DNA from: Membranipora membranacea
Taxonomy: Eukaryota > Bryozoa > Gymnolaemata > Cheilostomatida > Membraniporidae
Direction of reading: 5' to 3'
Assembly (NCBI GenBank): GCA_914767715.1
Contig: OU612070.1
Span: 19,580,025 to 19,644,024 of the forward strand
DNA length: 64,000 bases
Shown piece after piece: positions 1 through 10,794 of the stretch. Numbering within the stretch: position 1 is the first letter of the stretch; the number at the start of each line of letters is the position of its first letter. The position numbers and the translations under genes were made by a program. The notes under the pieces are model-generated. The model was not told the origin of the DNA. It made no database searches and saw nothing but the letters and a program-made list of their open reading frames with translations.

Positions 1-192
1 CCACAGATTCTTGAGCCTCGGGGAGGTATTTGAGAGACAGCTTAGTATTTACCTCAATCCTGTCAGTGTGTGAGTTGATAAATCACCATATTTTTAAGGC
101 AAGTCTTGTGAAAATTTTGTATCTGTCATATACTAAATTCTATGAACTAAGTTACCGTGAAAAAGGACTATAGTGGGACAGTCATTTCCTAC

Positions 193-2260
193 CTGTTTGG
201 GTCTTCGTCTTGCAACTTATTGACAGTGTCCATTACTTTACCCTCCATTCCTTCTCCGACTAGCATGATATTTGTCTCAACCTGTAACATGACAGACAGA
301 ATAGTTTATAGGGATAGGGTGGTTCGAACTTGCTCTTAGTATATGGCTTTTCTTCACAAAATCAGCTTAATGTGACTGTCACAAATAGAGAAGAGTATGA
401 TAGATCTTTTTCACGTTTATTGAGTACCTTTTTTAGTTCACTCATTCAAAAAACTCCAACGATCAAATAAAATTTGCTACATTTGATATAAGTGTCTAAC
501 TCTGAGCAGTGGCCAGATGATGAAAAATAAGGCAGCACTACTGTCATTGTGTGAGGTCTACTTTACAAGGGCTTGTATGTTTGGTTGTACTAAATCATTT
601 CAAATAAGAAAACCAATACTAACCAACTCAATAAATCCTGGTATAGAAGTTTCCATCGGTTCATAGGCGTATGGGTGCTGCAAAATAAGATAAAATTGTG
701 TAAATAAAGTTAATATTCACTATGTTCCCATTCCCATACGTCGACATGACACGCAGTATCAAGATCCTCCTCTGCCTCTTCAAAAAAAGAGTAGCCGGTA
801 ACGGATGGCAATGGAATAAGGTCACTACCCCACACAAGCCACCTGCGCTAAAGGGGCCCGTTAAATAGGGCGGTCAAATAAGACCTAGTGTAAAGAAAGA
901 AAGAGATGGCCGCTGACGATATGATGAAGGGCTTTGAAGATCATGACAATCATTATTTCTAATAACAACAGAAACATTCTGGCAAGGGACGATAGTTTCA
1001 GTTGAGTAAAATATTAAGCGGCTAGTGACTTGAATGAAAAATATATTTTGAAAACCAAGCAATTGAAAGCACCGGGATACTTATAAAATATATGCTTGTA
1101 TGAATCACTCGCCGGTCTACATGTGTCAAATTCCCAGACGATTGATCAAAACATGATGGTATTGGTGTTAGTTTGCCAACAGCGGTAAATGCCTCTGTCT
1201 CATATATGATAAATATAATACCGTTCACTCACTGAGTAGCCGACACCGATTGAGATAGCACCAACAGATACGTACAGAGTCTCTGCAGAAACCAGACCAA
1301 AACTGGACATTGTGTCGCCTCTTTTTAGCCCCAGCGCCATCATTCCTTTAGCGTATTCATCCGCCTGCAGTCACAAGTAAAGTGAATTTAGCAGAAATTA
1401 AACACGATACTTTACCCAAATTCCAACTCCTGTCTGGACGCTGGCAGATTATTCGATTACAAAGCATGTCGATGTCATGGTCATTGGTGCAGACTAGTCA
1501 GAGATAGTTTTCCACTCGAGGTACAGAGTTGAATTGTTTTCAAAGCATTTGGCTAACATTAATAATAGTTTATACTGTCACTCTATGTGTGCAATAAATC
1601 TTGGGTGAACAAAATATAAAAACTTGGGGAGCCGTAACAGTGTTTATGATCATATCATAGTTTATCTCGAGAAACTTGCCTCAAAATTTTACATTTTTCC
1701 TAGGGTTGAAGAGGATATGCAAGGACTCCAATTTCGCTGCTATTTAAACTTAAACTTCATTGCAAAGCGGAAACATGTGGCTCTGCGTTCACAAGCTAAA
1801 GCGTGCTCGCTTAGTAGTAAAAAACACATCGACAATGCAAGCGATGTTCACAAATTTTTATGCTTCTGTATTCATTCTGTACTAAGAGTTTTGTGTTTAA
1901 ACTGTGTCATGGGTAGGGTAACCAGAAATGCTCAAAAACCTTTTTTCAGTTTTATATGAGATTTTTTGACAATGGCAACATTTATATTAAGTAAAACGAG
2001 CACGACATTTCAATGTTATCAAACCTTGGTTTGCTAGAGAAATGGAAATAAACCAATACCAAAGTTTGGCTTAATAAAAATTGAAAAATAAGTACAAAAA
2101 AACTCACTCTACTCCAGACGTCTTTCAAAAATACTCTCTCGTCACTCTCCATGAAAAAGAATTCTGTATTTGCTTCATTCTTCTTCGCTTCTTCAAATAC
2201 TTTGTACAGAGTTGTTTGTGTCACAGGCACGGAGCCTTTACGAAATTTGCTACTTAGCAT
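193..2260 (-). CDS. Acyl-CoA synthetase (AMP-binding) copy A, 5' part
   Basis: Partial gene running off the left edge. Exons in transcription order: 2108-2260 (ATG at 2260), 1233-1364, 624-677, 193-281. All acceptors end in AG and donors are GTGAGT, GTGAGT, GTTAGT and GTAGGA. Exon lengths (153, 132, 54, 89) and phases match copy C exactly. The peptide starts MLSSKFRKGSVPVTQ and continues with VFLKDVWSR/ADEYAKG..LGLKRGD, the usual N-terminal lobe of ANL-superfamily adenylate-forming enzymes, which activate a carboxylic acid with ATP and load it on CoA. The catalytic P-loop exon would lie beyond base 1, so activity cannot be judged. Introns share stretches with copy C (for example near 1627-1740 versus 18720-18850), so this is a segmental duplicate. 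No inactivating change is visible in the four exons. Confidence 0.8.
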
Positions 2261-2309
2261 TTTTTTGTCTTGATAAGTCTACGAGTGCTAGAGACAAAGT
2301 GACTGCAAT

Positions 2310-2419
2310 GGATAACAGTTATATATATATATATATACTTTATTGAAGTGAAGGCAAAGGATTATGGTAGCGTTGATAAAGGAGTGTTGCCGCTAGCACG
2401 CTGGTCGCAGAATAGAACA
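2310..2419 (-). promoter_or_regulatory. Proximal promoter block of copy A with (TA)n insertion
   Basis: Reading the minus strand, 2419-2345 contains a block also found directly upstream of copies B and C: GCGACC-GCGTG, then a pyrimidine-rich CTCCTTTA segment, then CTACCATAATCC-TTTGCC. A (TA)n tract at about 2321-2337 separates it from the ATG here but not in the other two copies. Conservation among three paralogs suggests a promoter or 5' UTR; the transcription start is not determined. Confidence 0.45.
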
Positions 2420-3627
2420 CATGCGGATCTGTCATGCACGTGTTTATTATATACGTCAGCTATGATAAATTGAGCTGTTTTAGATGGTATAGTGAACCAC
2501 AATGCAAGATTATCAGTATATATCTAGTTATTAACCCCTATGAATGCCAAGCTCCTAATCAATCCAAGGTCATGGAATGTTGGAAATTTCTTCATGAATC
2601 ATGAATATTTTTGGAATCAATGACAATGGTATAGAGGTGTCCCCCCCCCCCCCCCGTATGATAAAAGTATATATTCCTGGAAATTGAATAATTCTTGGCC
2701 AGGTCACAAGATTTAAAGGAAGCAGCTTGAGATCAACCCGATATCCATCAACTTGTCAGAGTTCAGTCAAACTTTTTGGTGTTTTACATTTCATCAAAAT
2801 CTTTGTTTCACACATGTTCACTCATCCTTGAAAAATGTCACTCATGATATATGGTAGACCCATGCCTGTATCCCCTGCTGGGTAAACATATAAGGAGAGA
2901 CTATAAATTACCAAAGACACTGTCCTCGCCTATGTATCTAAATCTTGAGAACTCTGATAGCAGATTAGACACCAGCTTGGCTAGCAGATGTATCTCTACA
3001 GCTGGAAAGAAGAATGCTATCAGTACACTTAGCACAACCACTCTAATACCACCCATGTCATCCATGACTACATCGATCCACAGTGGTGCGATCATCTCAC
3101 ACAGAAGTGGTTGTTTATTTAAGCTGGAGCAAGAACTGCTCCTCGTTGTGAAAGTTTGATTACGCATTTCTCTCTTTTTCTTTACTACCTGTCTATGCAG
3201 CTAAGTTATATATCAGTTTTATACTAGCTTTTTTTTACTGATAGGGCATTAAAACACATAAAGAAAATTTTGGCGGATGAGGGGTGTTAATCACATAATC
3301 TACGCCCCTAATGATAATATTTTCAATCGAGGCCAACTCTACCAGTAGTTTGAGTGCTCAAACAATGCTTGGATGGCTGGTGGTAGCATTCATTGTGGGG
3401 AAAGTGGTTTATATGATTTTTAGCTTGAGTTGTTCAGCTGAGCATACGCTCCGCTCATTTTATCTTTCTTGTGTAATCACTGTCTTATTTGCTTTAACAA
3501 AAAATTCATCAGGTCATTGACCAAATCTATACCCCTACTGATAACACTTTCCGTTGAGCTTCACTTGACATTGTTGTATTATAAATAAGACTCACACATG
3601 ACCGAAAACCGAATGATAGTCTTATAT
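2420..3627. other. Divergent intergenic region between copies A and B
   Basis: About 1.2 kb between the head-to-head promoters. It holds a run of 15 C at 2641-2655, whose length is likely to be uncertain in any assembly. Open frames occur on both strands at 2851-3167, but neither has a recognisable domain, splice sites or supporting context. I see no gene here. Confidence 0.4.
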
Positions 3628-3728
3628 TGGGCAACCGGCGTGTTAGAGACAACTCCCCTTTACGGACACGACTGTAATATTTTGCCGTCATTGTCTCTCA
3701 AACACTCTTAGATTGAACGAGACAAAAA
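3628..3728 (+). promoter_or_regulatory. Proximal promoter / 5' UTR of copy B
   Basis: Same block as upstream of copies A and C: GCAACCGGCGTGTTAG, then ACTCCCCTTTAC, then GACTGTAATATTTTGCC, and the leader GAACGAGACAAAAA before the ATG. The strong match to copy C (19256-19365, opposite strand) marks the regulatory core kept after duplication. Which part is promoter and which is UTR cannot be told from sequence alone. Confidence 0.45.
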
Positions 3729-5158
3729 ATGTTAAGTAACAAAATTCGTAAAGGCACTGTGCCTGTAACACAAACAATTCTGTACAAAGTATTCGAAGAA
3801 GCGAAGAAGAATGGAGCAAATACAGAATTCTTCTTCATGGAGAGTGACGAGAGAGTATTTCTCGAAGATGTCCGGAGTAGAGTGACTTTTTCAGATATAT
3901 TATACCAATTTTTCCATTTATATAAGCTTGACATGGTAACCGTATCCATCCACAGTTTACTCACAGAGCTATATGTACCAAATCTTTGACAGAAGCATAC
4001 AAAATTGTGAGCATTGCTGATTTTGACAATGCAAATTTTTACTCAGCTAGCAAATTATAGCTTGTGCTATTTAGTCAAAGCTGCTAGGCTGTGAAGTTGA
4101 AATTCGTTTCTTTGTGCATCCTCTAAAGTCCTTGGAATGGATCAAATTTCAAAGCAAATTTCCTGAGATCAGCTATAAACACAGTATTATTCCGTGTTTT
4201 CATATCTTGCTCAGCAAAGATGGCACGGTTGGTGCTTGATTTCTTTGCTAAATGCTTTGAAAACAGGTGAGTTTAAAGCAGTTGACGGCTGATTGAATCT
4301 GTGCTTTGAAAGGTTAGCAGTCAGCTATTAATCCATTGACAATTCTTTGGAAACGTTCTCGATTAATCTTCTAAGGTCAAGCTGGGAATCTGAGTTCACT
4401 TCCAACTCATTAGGTCAAGTATTGTGATCAGTTTCTCCTGATCTTATTCTTCTTGTGTTTGCAGGCGGATGAATACGCTAAAGGAATGATGGCGCTGGGT
4501 TTGAAGAGAGGCGACACATTGACCAGTTTTTGTCTGGTTTCTGCAGAGACTCTGTACATATCGGTTGGTGCCATCTCAATCGGTATCGGCTACTCGGTGA
4601 GTGCCAGGTGTATTGTTTTTTATATATCAGACAGAGGCTAATTTTGCATTCAGAGTGAATCTGGACTGCCAATTTGCTGCTGTTGAAAACCTCAATCTAA
4701 CACCCATCCCAGATCGATCGATCATGTGTATGTTTGTCATCTGTCCTGGTTGACCAGGCACATGCAGCTGGATACTTTGAAGAGTATCCCAGTGCTTTTC
4801 TATGCTATGGTCCCAAACTATCCTTTTGATCTATTTCAGTTGCCAATTCTAAATTAAAGTCAACTGAAAATATCCACCACATTATAAGTTCTATATGTAA
4901 GTATTATATGTTCTTTTTGATGTTAATATTTGTAATCCCCTTCATAAGTGGTTACTAAGACACTACATACGCAATCATGCGATGGCAATAGAGCAATGTG
5001 TAATTTATTAACACAACGTTTTTAACACAATGGAAACATCTATACCAGGATTTATCGAGTTGGTTATATTGGTTTTCCTAAGTTTACATGATTTGGTCCA
5101 AACCCATTGTCTGCCAATAAATCTGGTGGTAGAATTCCATTTTCCAAACCCTTATTAA

Positions 5159-5535
5159 AGGGCAACCAAGGTTTCGCAGCAATGCATTCATGGGTAGCAA
5201 ATAATGTGCTGGGCAGCATCAGCTTTGTGCATTACGCGATGCAAAACTCAAAGTAGTTGCTGACTCTAAGCTGGGTAACACTTCAGTTTAGGGGAGGTTC
5301 CAAGACTTTGCTGTAATAATTATAGAGCACAGGCTAAATAATAACAGGAACAGGAAACTGCTATGTGGTATTCTCTTTTAGCTGAGTTTGAGTACCTGAT
5401 GGAAGAAATGTTTCATAAGAATTCTGGCTGAATAATCATCCGAATTATATTTTGTCTTTTTCCCCATGCAGAAGGTGCAATCTGCTATTAATCAATGGCC
5501 ATCAATGAGAAGTTGTTTGAAACCTTGGTTGCCCT
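5159..5535. mobile_element. TTAA-flanked MITE, copy 1 (377 bp)
   Basis: Begins AGGGCAACCAAGGTTTC and ends with its exact reverse complement (17-bp terminal inverted repeats), bordered by TTAA at 5155-5158 and 5536-5539. It has no coding capacity. A nearly identical copy sits at 15145-15523 in an intron of copy C. TTAA target duplication is typical of piggyBac and Kolobok elements; the AGGG terminus does not settle which. Confidence 0.85.
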
Positions 5536-5840
5536 TTAACACATTTCTGGGGAAATTGGTTGATGACTGAATGTTACTACCAGCTATCCCGGCCATTTTG
5601 TCGCTTAAACCAGTATTAACCTAAAAATGAAAGCCCATTAATCGTTGGTATTTTTATACACTTTTTATTTGCAAACAATACCATTATTGTGGGATTTTTC
5701 ACTTGATGTGCCAAATGAATTATGACAAATGTGTCATTGTGGTCAATCATTCTGATAAAAATGCAGGTTATCCTGTATCATTTGCCAGTATCTGCAGAGT
5801 GATGAGTTTTTCAACACACTTATATTATATCAGGTTATAG

Positions 5841-5955
5841 CTAGTCTAAGTGCTCAGACTCCAAGGCGCAGGGAGTTACTTGCGCACACTATCAAACTCC
5901 TTGATAGTGTGCGCAAGTAACTCCCTGTGCCTTGGAGTCTGAGCACTTAGACTAG
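5841..5955. mobile_element. Fold-back MITE with 55-bp arms
   Basis: Arms 5841-5895 and 5901-5955 are inverted copies with essentially one mismatch and a 5-base loop. Termini read CTAGTCTAAGTGCTCAGAC. The element is bordered by GGTTATAG on the left (5833-5840) and (G)GTTATAG on the right, which looks like a 7-8-bp target duplication. Related termini occur near 17300-17400 and 17645-17788. Confidence 0.75.
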
Positions 5956-6135
5956 GTTATAGCAAATGTTATTCAACCCTGTGAGTGTCATGATATGGGG
6001 ACATTTATGAGTGAAAAACAAAAAAAGGCACTTCATCATGTGAAATAGTTCCCAACAATACTCTTTTCTATTTCTGATAGTCACATCTTTGTGAAGAGCA
6101 GACAAATATAAGGTTGTGAAGAACAGACAAATGTA

Positions 6136-7185
6136 GATTGCCTATCACAATAGGGGTCCCTCAAGGTTCAATCCTAGCACCAACTTTGTTTCTCATCTTC
6201 ATAAATGATTTATTAACTTCATCAAAATCAGACTCATCATCATATGCATATGCTGATGATACAGTGTTCCTGTCATCTAATAAAAACCTTCAGCAACTAA
6301 AGGCAAAGGCATCTGAAGATTTAAGTGGCATTTTGGATTGGTGCAATCGTAACCGGATGGTTATAAATGTTCAGAAATCTCATTATATGCTACTTAATAT
6401 CTCAGATCCGCTTTATGACCTGGAACTGTACATAGGGCATGAAAAACTAAACAGACAGAGAACTACAAGGCTTCTGGGTTTTGTGTTGAATGACTCGCTT
6501 TCATGGCAGGATCATCGAGAGTATGTATATAAAAAGGTACAACGGAATGTTTACCTACTTCAAAATTTGAGATACTTCTTGGATATAGCAAGTGCCCGCA
6601 CATTTTACTTCCAGTTTATCTATTGTCACCTTATATATGGTATCCATATCATTGGCAACTTGTCCTGCAATAATGCCCTCAATAGATTATTTTTGTTGCA
6701 AAAACGGGCTTTACGCATTATCGCCAATGTGCATTACATCCCGTATTATCTCATTTCAACCGAATCCATTACACAATCATTACAACTCCTACCTCTTCCT
6801 AAGCTTGTTTGTTATTTCACTTCCCTTTTTGCGCATAAGATAAACAATTTTTTAACACCACCATTTATATATAGAGGATTTAAAAACACTACCAAGTTCA
6901 ATTTTCGTGATAAACATTTACTTTTATATCATACAGACAATCTAAGATACAAAGTTTCTGCTACATACAATTCTTTACCGTTACATTTGAGATCTAAAGA
7001 GAAGTTCAGTTCATTCAAAACTTTACTTTTCAACCATATATTATCGACTTGACCAACATCATTGATGATATTATTTCCCTTCTGTTTCTCTTTTTTTGTT
7101 ATAAAAAAAATTGTTTTCTGGCACTGAGTGCAAAACATTTCGAATGAGATGACTTTTGATGCCAATAAAAAGTATATATATAAGG
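6136..7185 (+). mobile_element. 5'-truncated LINE (non-LTR retrotransposon) with reverse transcriptase
   Basis: An uninterrupted frame to 7052 encodes the C-terminal part of a reverse transcriptase. It starts right at the GVPQGSILAPTLF motif (domain 4), followed by the catalytic YADDT, then LGF and the thumb and connection regions, ending KTLLFNHILST. Fingers and any endonuclease are missing, as expected for a 5'-truncated insertion. The 3' end has a poly(A) signal (CCAATAAAAAG, about 7160) and an AT-rich tail. It lies in the sense direction between exons 3 and 4 of pseudogene copy B. The motif set fits the Jockey/CR1/L2 group broadly; the clade was not determined. Confidence 0.85.
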
Positions 7186-7634
7186 TAAGGTATGGTATAG
7201 ATACTGGTGCTGAATTACTATAAACGTTACTTAATAAACGTAATTTCAGCTTGCAACTTTTTTCATCTTTAACAAATTACTAATGCCTATCTGTCATGTT
7301 ACAGGTTGAGACAAATATCATGATACTCGGAGAAGGAATGGATGGTAAAGTCATTGATACTGTCCTTAAAATGCAGGACGCAAAAGACCCAAACAGGTAG
7401 AAAAAACTTACTGACTATAGTATATTTTTTATGGTTTTTTATTTCATGGTAACCATGTTTGTGGCAATGTATTAGGACAATTATTAAATTATTAACACAT
7501 TACTTGCTGTAAATTGCGGCTGATGTAATAGTGCTGTGTCCACAAACTAATACACAGGGTCACAGCTGCCTACCGCCGCGATTGCCATCCCGAACGCTTG
7601 AGTCAAACACTGAGCTGCCTCTCAATTAGTTACA

Positions 7635-7694
7635 GGAGGTTTTATAAACAGTAGACATAACATGCATGTTATGTCTACTGTTTATAAAACCTCC
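7635..7694. repeat. Perfect 60-bp palindrome
   Basis: GGAGGTTTTATAAACAG... reads identically on both strands around the centre CATG/CATG at 7664/7665, with no loop. It lies in the shortened intron of pseudogene copy B, next to a dispersed repeat (7695-7865). Confidence 0.8.
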
Positions 7695-7865
7695 ATTGGG
7701 TGCTTGCAAGCACACAATGGACCTCCCCTATTTTCAGTCTTGTTCCGCAAGGATCTGGTTAGGGTGAATAGTTTGATAGTACCAAATCAGGAATGATTGC
7801 TGCGTTGGGAATTGAGATGACTAATTGATCATAAATTTTGATTATGGAGTTGTCTTTGACCATGC
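7695..7865. repeat. Dispersed repeat, copy 1
   Basis: Shares an extended match with 49864-50025: GGGT..TGCAA..CACA.TGGACCT, then AGTC.TGTTCC.CAAGGA, then AGG.TGAAT and CCAAATCAG. No coding capacity and no clear termini. Its presence at two distant sites indicates a dispersed family. Confidence 0.55.
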
Positions 7866-8026
7866 CGGTAACATTACCCTAATATTTATAAGGAGGTTCT
7901 TCCCGTTCTTCTTATATCTAGATCAGCACAGACCATCAAAGGTAGATACATTTGGCATGGTTTTTCCATGAGTTCAAACATGCTGTCAAAAGGACCAATA
8001 CCACGGCCGCACAATTTTATTTTAGA

Positions 8027-8229
8027 AATTCTCACATACTAAGCCGCTTTCATGAAGCATAGTGCATACAGAATATGCCAACGGACTTTGGCACTGTGTA
8101 TCAATTTTCCCAAAATTTGGCACCATAGTGTGCTCAAAATCACCTTAAAAAGCCACTCAAATGGACTCTTTTGGGTGTTTCCTATATTTATACTATGCTT
8201 CATGAAAGCGGCTCCGTATGTAAGAACTT
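8027..8229. mobile_element. Fold-back MITE-like element
   Basis: AGCCGCTTTCATGAAGCATA at 8042 is exactly inverted at 8213. Weaker complementarity continues outward (TTCT.ACATAC on both sides), giving about 36-bp arms around a ~130-bp centre. Open frames through it on both strands end in the same arm and look like by-products of the inverted repeat. Confidence 0.65.
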
Positions 8230-8639
8230 CCAAAAACGGGTTGGGTTGTAACAGCATGTTGGCGTTATGTAAAATAAAGATGGTTTGTTTGCCATTTGAA
8301 GGACACTTCAGAAGAAACAAGCAAATATTTTAGCTCGAATTTATACACTCTATTTTGAATCGTTGGTTAAAATTTTGCATTGTATATTCAAATTCAAAAA
8401 ATCACAAAAATTATTATGTGCGTAAAACAGTACTTTAGGCTCTTCATATATCATTTTAAACTAAAAAGCATGATTCAAACACATAACACATTCATTGTTG
8501 TGTTTTGCAGGTGAGTAAATCAAAGATCAGAGCACAAATCTTAGAGTTCCTCATAAAAGATCCGGACTACGGAATAACTAAAGACTATGAAGCCATGAAA
8601 GAAGAGCTACAAGACGGTCAGTCTCCGGTTTATGAGTGA

Positions 8640-9160
8640 ACAACACAATATAAGCTCATCCAGGATCGATTCTTTTTGGAAATGTTTTATTTAACCTTAG
8701 ATTAAAGTAAGAGAGTAACATAAATAGAAAAATAAGAAAAAAAGGCTGTAATAAAAAAAAGTATCCTAGCAGCCTGTATTATTGGCAAACTTTTACATCA
8801 CTATGGGTAGCTGGTGCTTTTTATATTCATATCAACTCGAATCGATTATTATATTTTTATTTCATAGCCACCTACTAGAAGAATGCTATTTTACATCGGA
8901 ATGACATGAGAAGATGTTTGTCCAGCATCCTGTATTAATAGCAAACTTTTATCATGGGTTACGGGTATTTCTTATACTCAAAACAGTCCGATTGTTTTCT
9001 TGATGTTTTATGGCTACATATTTGAACATTAATTGTTAATTTCAGGTGCTATTTCTAACAAAGTAAGGCATTTCTTACAGTTCATTTTCTTTTCTGTCTA
9101 CAGTGTGTGCTTTTTACTGCATAATATCACAAATCTTTTCCAAAATATGTCTACCTTTTT
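8640..9160. other. 3' flank of copy B, homologous to 3' flank of copy C
   Basis: The sequence after the stop (GGATCGATTC..TTTGGAAAT, later CCTGTATTATTGGCAAACTTTTACATCA) matches the reverse complement of 10540-10794 downstream of copy C. A second, weaker version of the same stretch begins at about 8920. It marks the duplicated block as extending beyond the genes. No gene seen. Confidence 0.55.
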
Positions 9161-9537
9161 TTTCAGATGTTGATGTTCTATCGTAACATGATTGCCATGA
9201 TATCGGTTCGGAGGTTCATTTTTATGATAATATAAATTCAAGTTTTTGTTTGTATATACTGAAATTGATATATATTTATATATATATACTGATGTATACC
9301 AAATATCAACTTTAGTTAATCGAACTTCTCATTATTCAATGGGCAAACATTGTGTTAATGAATTCTTTGTAAATTGGCTTCAATTTCAGAGACGTTGAAC
9401 TGATGTGCCAGATAATCATATGGATCCTGTTTAAACGGCTGGAGATATTTAAAACAGATATGCCTTAGGTCAAACCATAAACTCAATACATCAAGTCTAT
9501 CGGTCCAATGCCATGGTAAGGGTTGTTATTCCAAACC

Positions 9538-9606
9538 CTAGCCTTGTCATGCGGCCAAGGTTTTTGGTTTTCAAAGAAATAAAAAATTGTGGCCGCGTGA
9601 CAAGGC
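9538..9606. repeat. Inverted repeat (hairpin)
   Basis: TAGCCTTGTCATGCGGCCAA near 9539 is inverted with two mismatches as TTGTGGCCGCGTGACAAGGC near 9585. The loop is about 27 bases. It is probably a small fold-back element. Confidence 0.55.
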
Positions 9607-9716
9607 TAAACCAAAGCCATTTATGTCATCAAACTGTGCATGAAGACTTAGTTTACAAGTGACTTTCTTCCTTTGTAAGTGACCCATCATAATTATTCTT
9701 ATAGAAGGTATAGGTA

Positions 9717-10270
9717 TGAGGGGGCAAGAACGGAACTGGTCTAGCCTCATTGCGGTTGGAGGGCATGTACAGAACTTACCTAGTCTTATGAAGGGGCAGG
9801 CACAGTATTAATTTACTCTATGATGGGGCAGGCACAGAACTGATCTAGTCTTATGAAGGGACAGGCACAGAACTGATCTAGTCTTATGTAGGGGGCAGGC
9901 ACAGAATAAAATTTACTCCATGACGGGGCAGGCACAGAACTGATCTAGTATTAGGAAGGGGCAGGCACAGAACTGATATAGTCTTATGTAGGTGGCAGGC
10001 ACAGAATTAGTTTACTCCATGACGGGGCAGGCACAGACCTGCTCTAGTATTATGAAGGGACAGGCGCAGAATTAATTTACTCCATGACGGGGCAGGCACA
10101 GACCTGCTCTAGTATTATGAAGGGACAGTTGCAGAATTAATTTACTCCATGACAAGGCAGGCAAAGAACTGATCTAGTATAATGAAGGGGCAGGCACAGA
10201 ATTAATTTACTCTATGATGGGGCATGTACAGAACAGATCTAGTCTTATGAATGTGGAGGCACAGAATCGG
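9717..10270. repeat. Minisatellite, two alternating units of 32-36 bp
   Basis: Units of the type GGGGCAGGCACAGAACTGAT-CTAGTCTTATGAA alternate with units of the type GGGGCAGGCACAGAATTAAT-TTACTCCATGAC, about 16 in total and increasingly degenerate at both edges. It lies between the convergent 3' ends of copies B and C. No coding potential. Confidence 0.85.
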
Positions 10271-10794
10271 GTTTGCTGACCCAATCCATCATCTCGACAA
10301 GCTACAGATATAATATGGAAAGAAAAAATTGGTTATATTGAAAATTTGCCTAAATTTTATTATCATAAAAATGAAATTTGAGATCAAAATCATAGCAAAC
10401 AATTTAGGGATTTAAAAAGAAACAACCCAAAAGGGTAGGAATTGTATATTATGGAGAAAAGTCGAAATATATTATGCAACAAAATGTTTGATTTGCATAG
10501 ATAGAGACAAAAATTTAACAGTACAAAATACAAACCTTGTCAGAAGAAGCACCTGAAATTCACAATTTGTTCAAATAAGTAGCTATAAAATATAAATACA
10601 ACAATAGCAATAGATTCGAATCGATATGAATACAACAAGCACCGGTTACCCATGGTGATGTAAAAGTTAGCCAATAATACAGGCAACTGGACAATATATT
10701 TCTCTAACATTCGTAAAAACTCTTACTTTACGTTGAGGTTAAATAAAGTATTTCCAAAAAAGAATTGATCCTAGATGGGCGGAGATTGTTTTGT

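Larger units (their letters stand above)
3729..8639 (+). pseudogene. Acyl-CoA synthetase copy B, internally deleted pseudogene
   Basis: Recognisable exons are 3729-3881 (MLSNKIRKGTVPVTQ...), 4465-4596 (ADEYAKGMMALGLKRGD...), a 5'-truncated exon 3 at 5030-5062 (METSIPGFIEL, followed by GTTATA instead of a good donor), 7305-7396 (VETNIMILGEGMDGK..., one codon longer than in C), and the last exon 8511-8639 (VSKSKIRAQ...SPVYE, stop). Exons matching 5-14 of copy C, including the whole ATP-binding core, are absent: only 1.1 kb separates exon 4 from the last exon, versus about 6.2 kb in C. Joining exon 4 (phase 2) to the last exon (phase 0) would shift the frame. A Trp in the exon-1 end (DVWSR) is Arg here. 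A LINE fragment and a MITE lie in the intron before exon 4. Read as a decaying duplicate. Confidence 0.75.

Noticed and set aside
300-345. tRNA-like GGTTCGAAC box
   Set aside because: No A box or cloverleaf could be built around it.
1624-1959. 111-aa open frame on the plus strand
   Set aside because: Lies in intron 1 of copy A, starts at TTG, and the matching stretch in copy C's intron is not open in the same way. It reflects intron homology, not a gene.
2851-3167. Overlapping open frames on both strands between copies A and B
   Set aside because: No recognisable domain, no splice context, and both strands are open over the same stretch, which points to chance.
8039-8333. Two 93-aa frames with the same terminal residues on opposite strands
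   Set aside because: They are translations of the two arms of a fold-back element (8027-8229).
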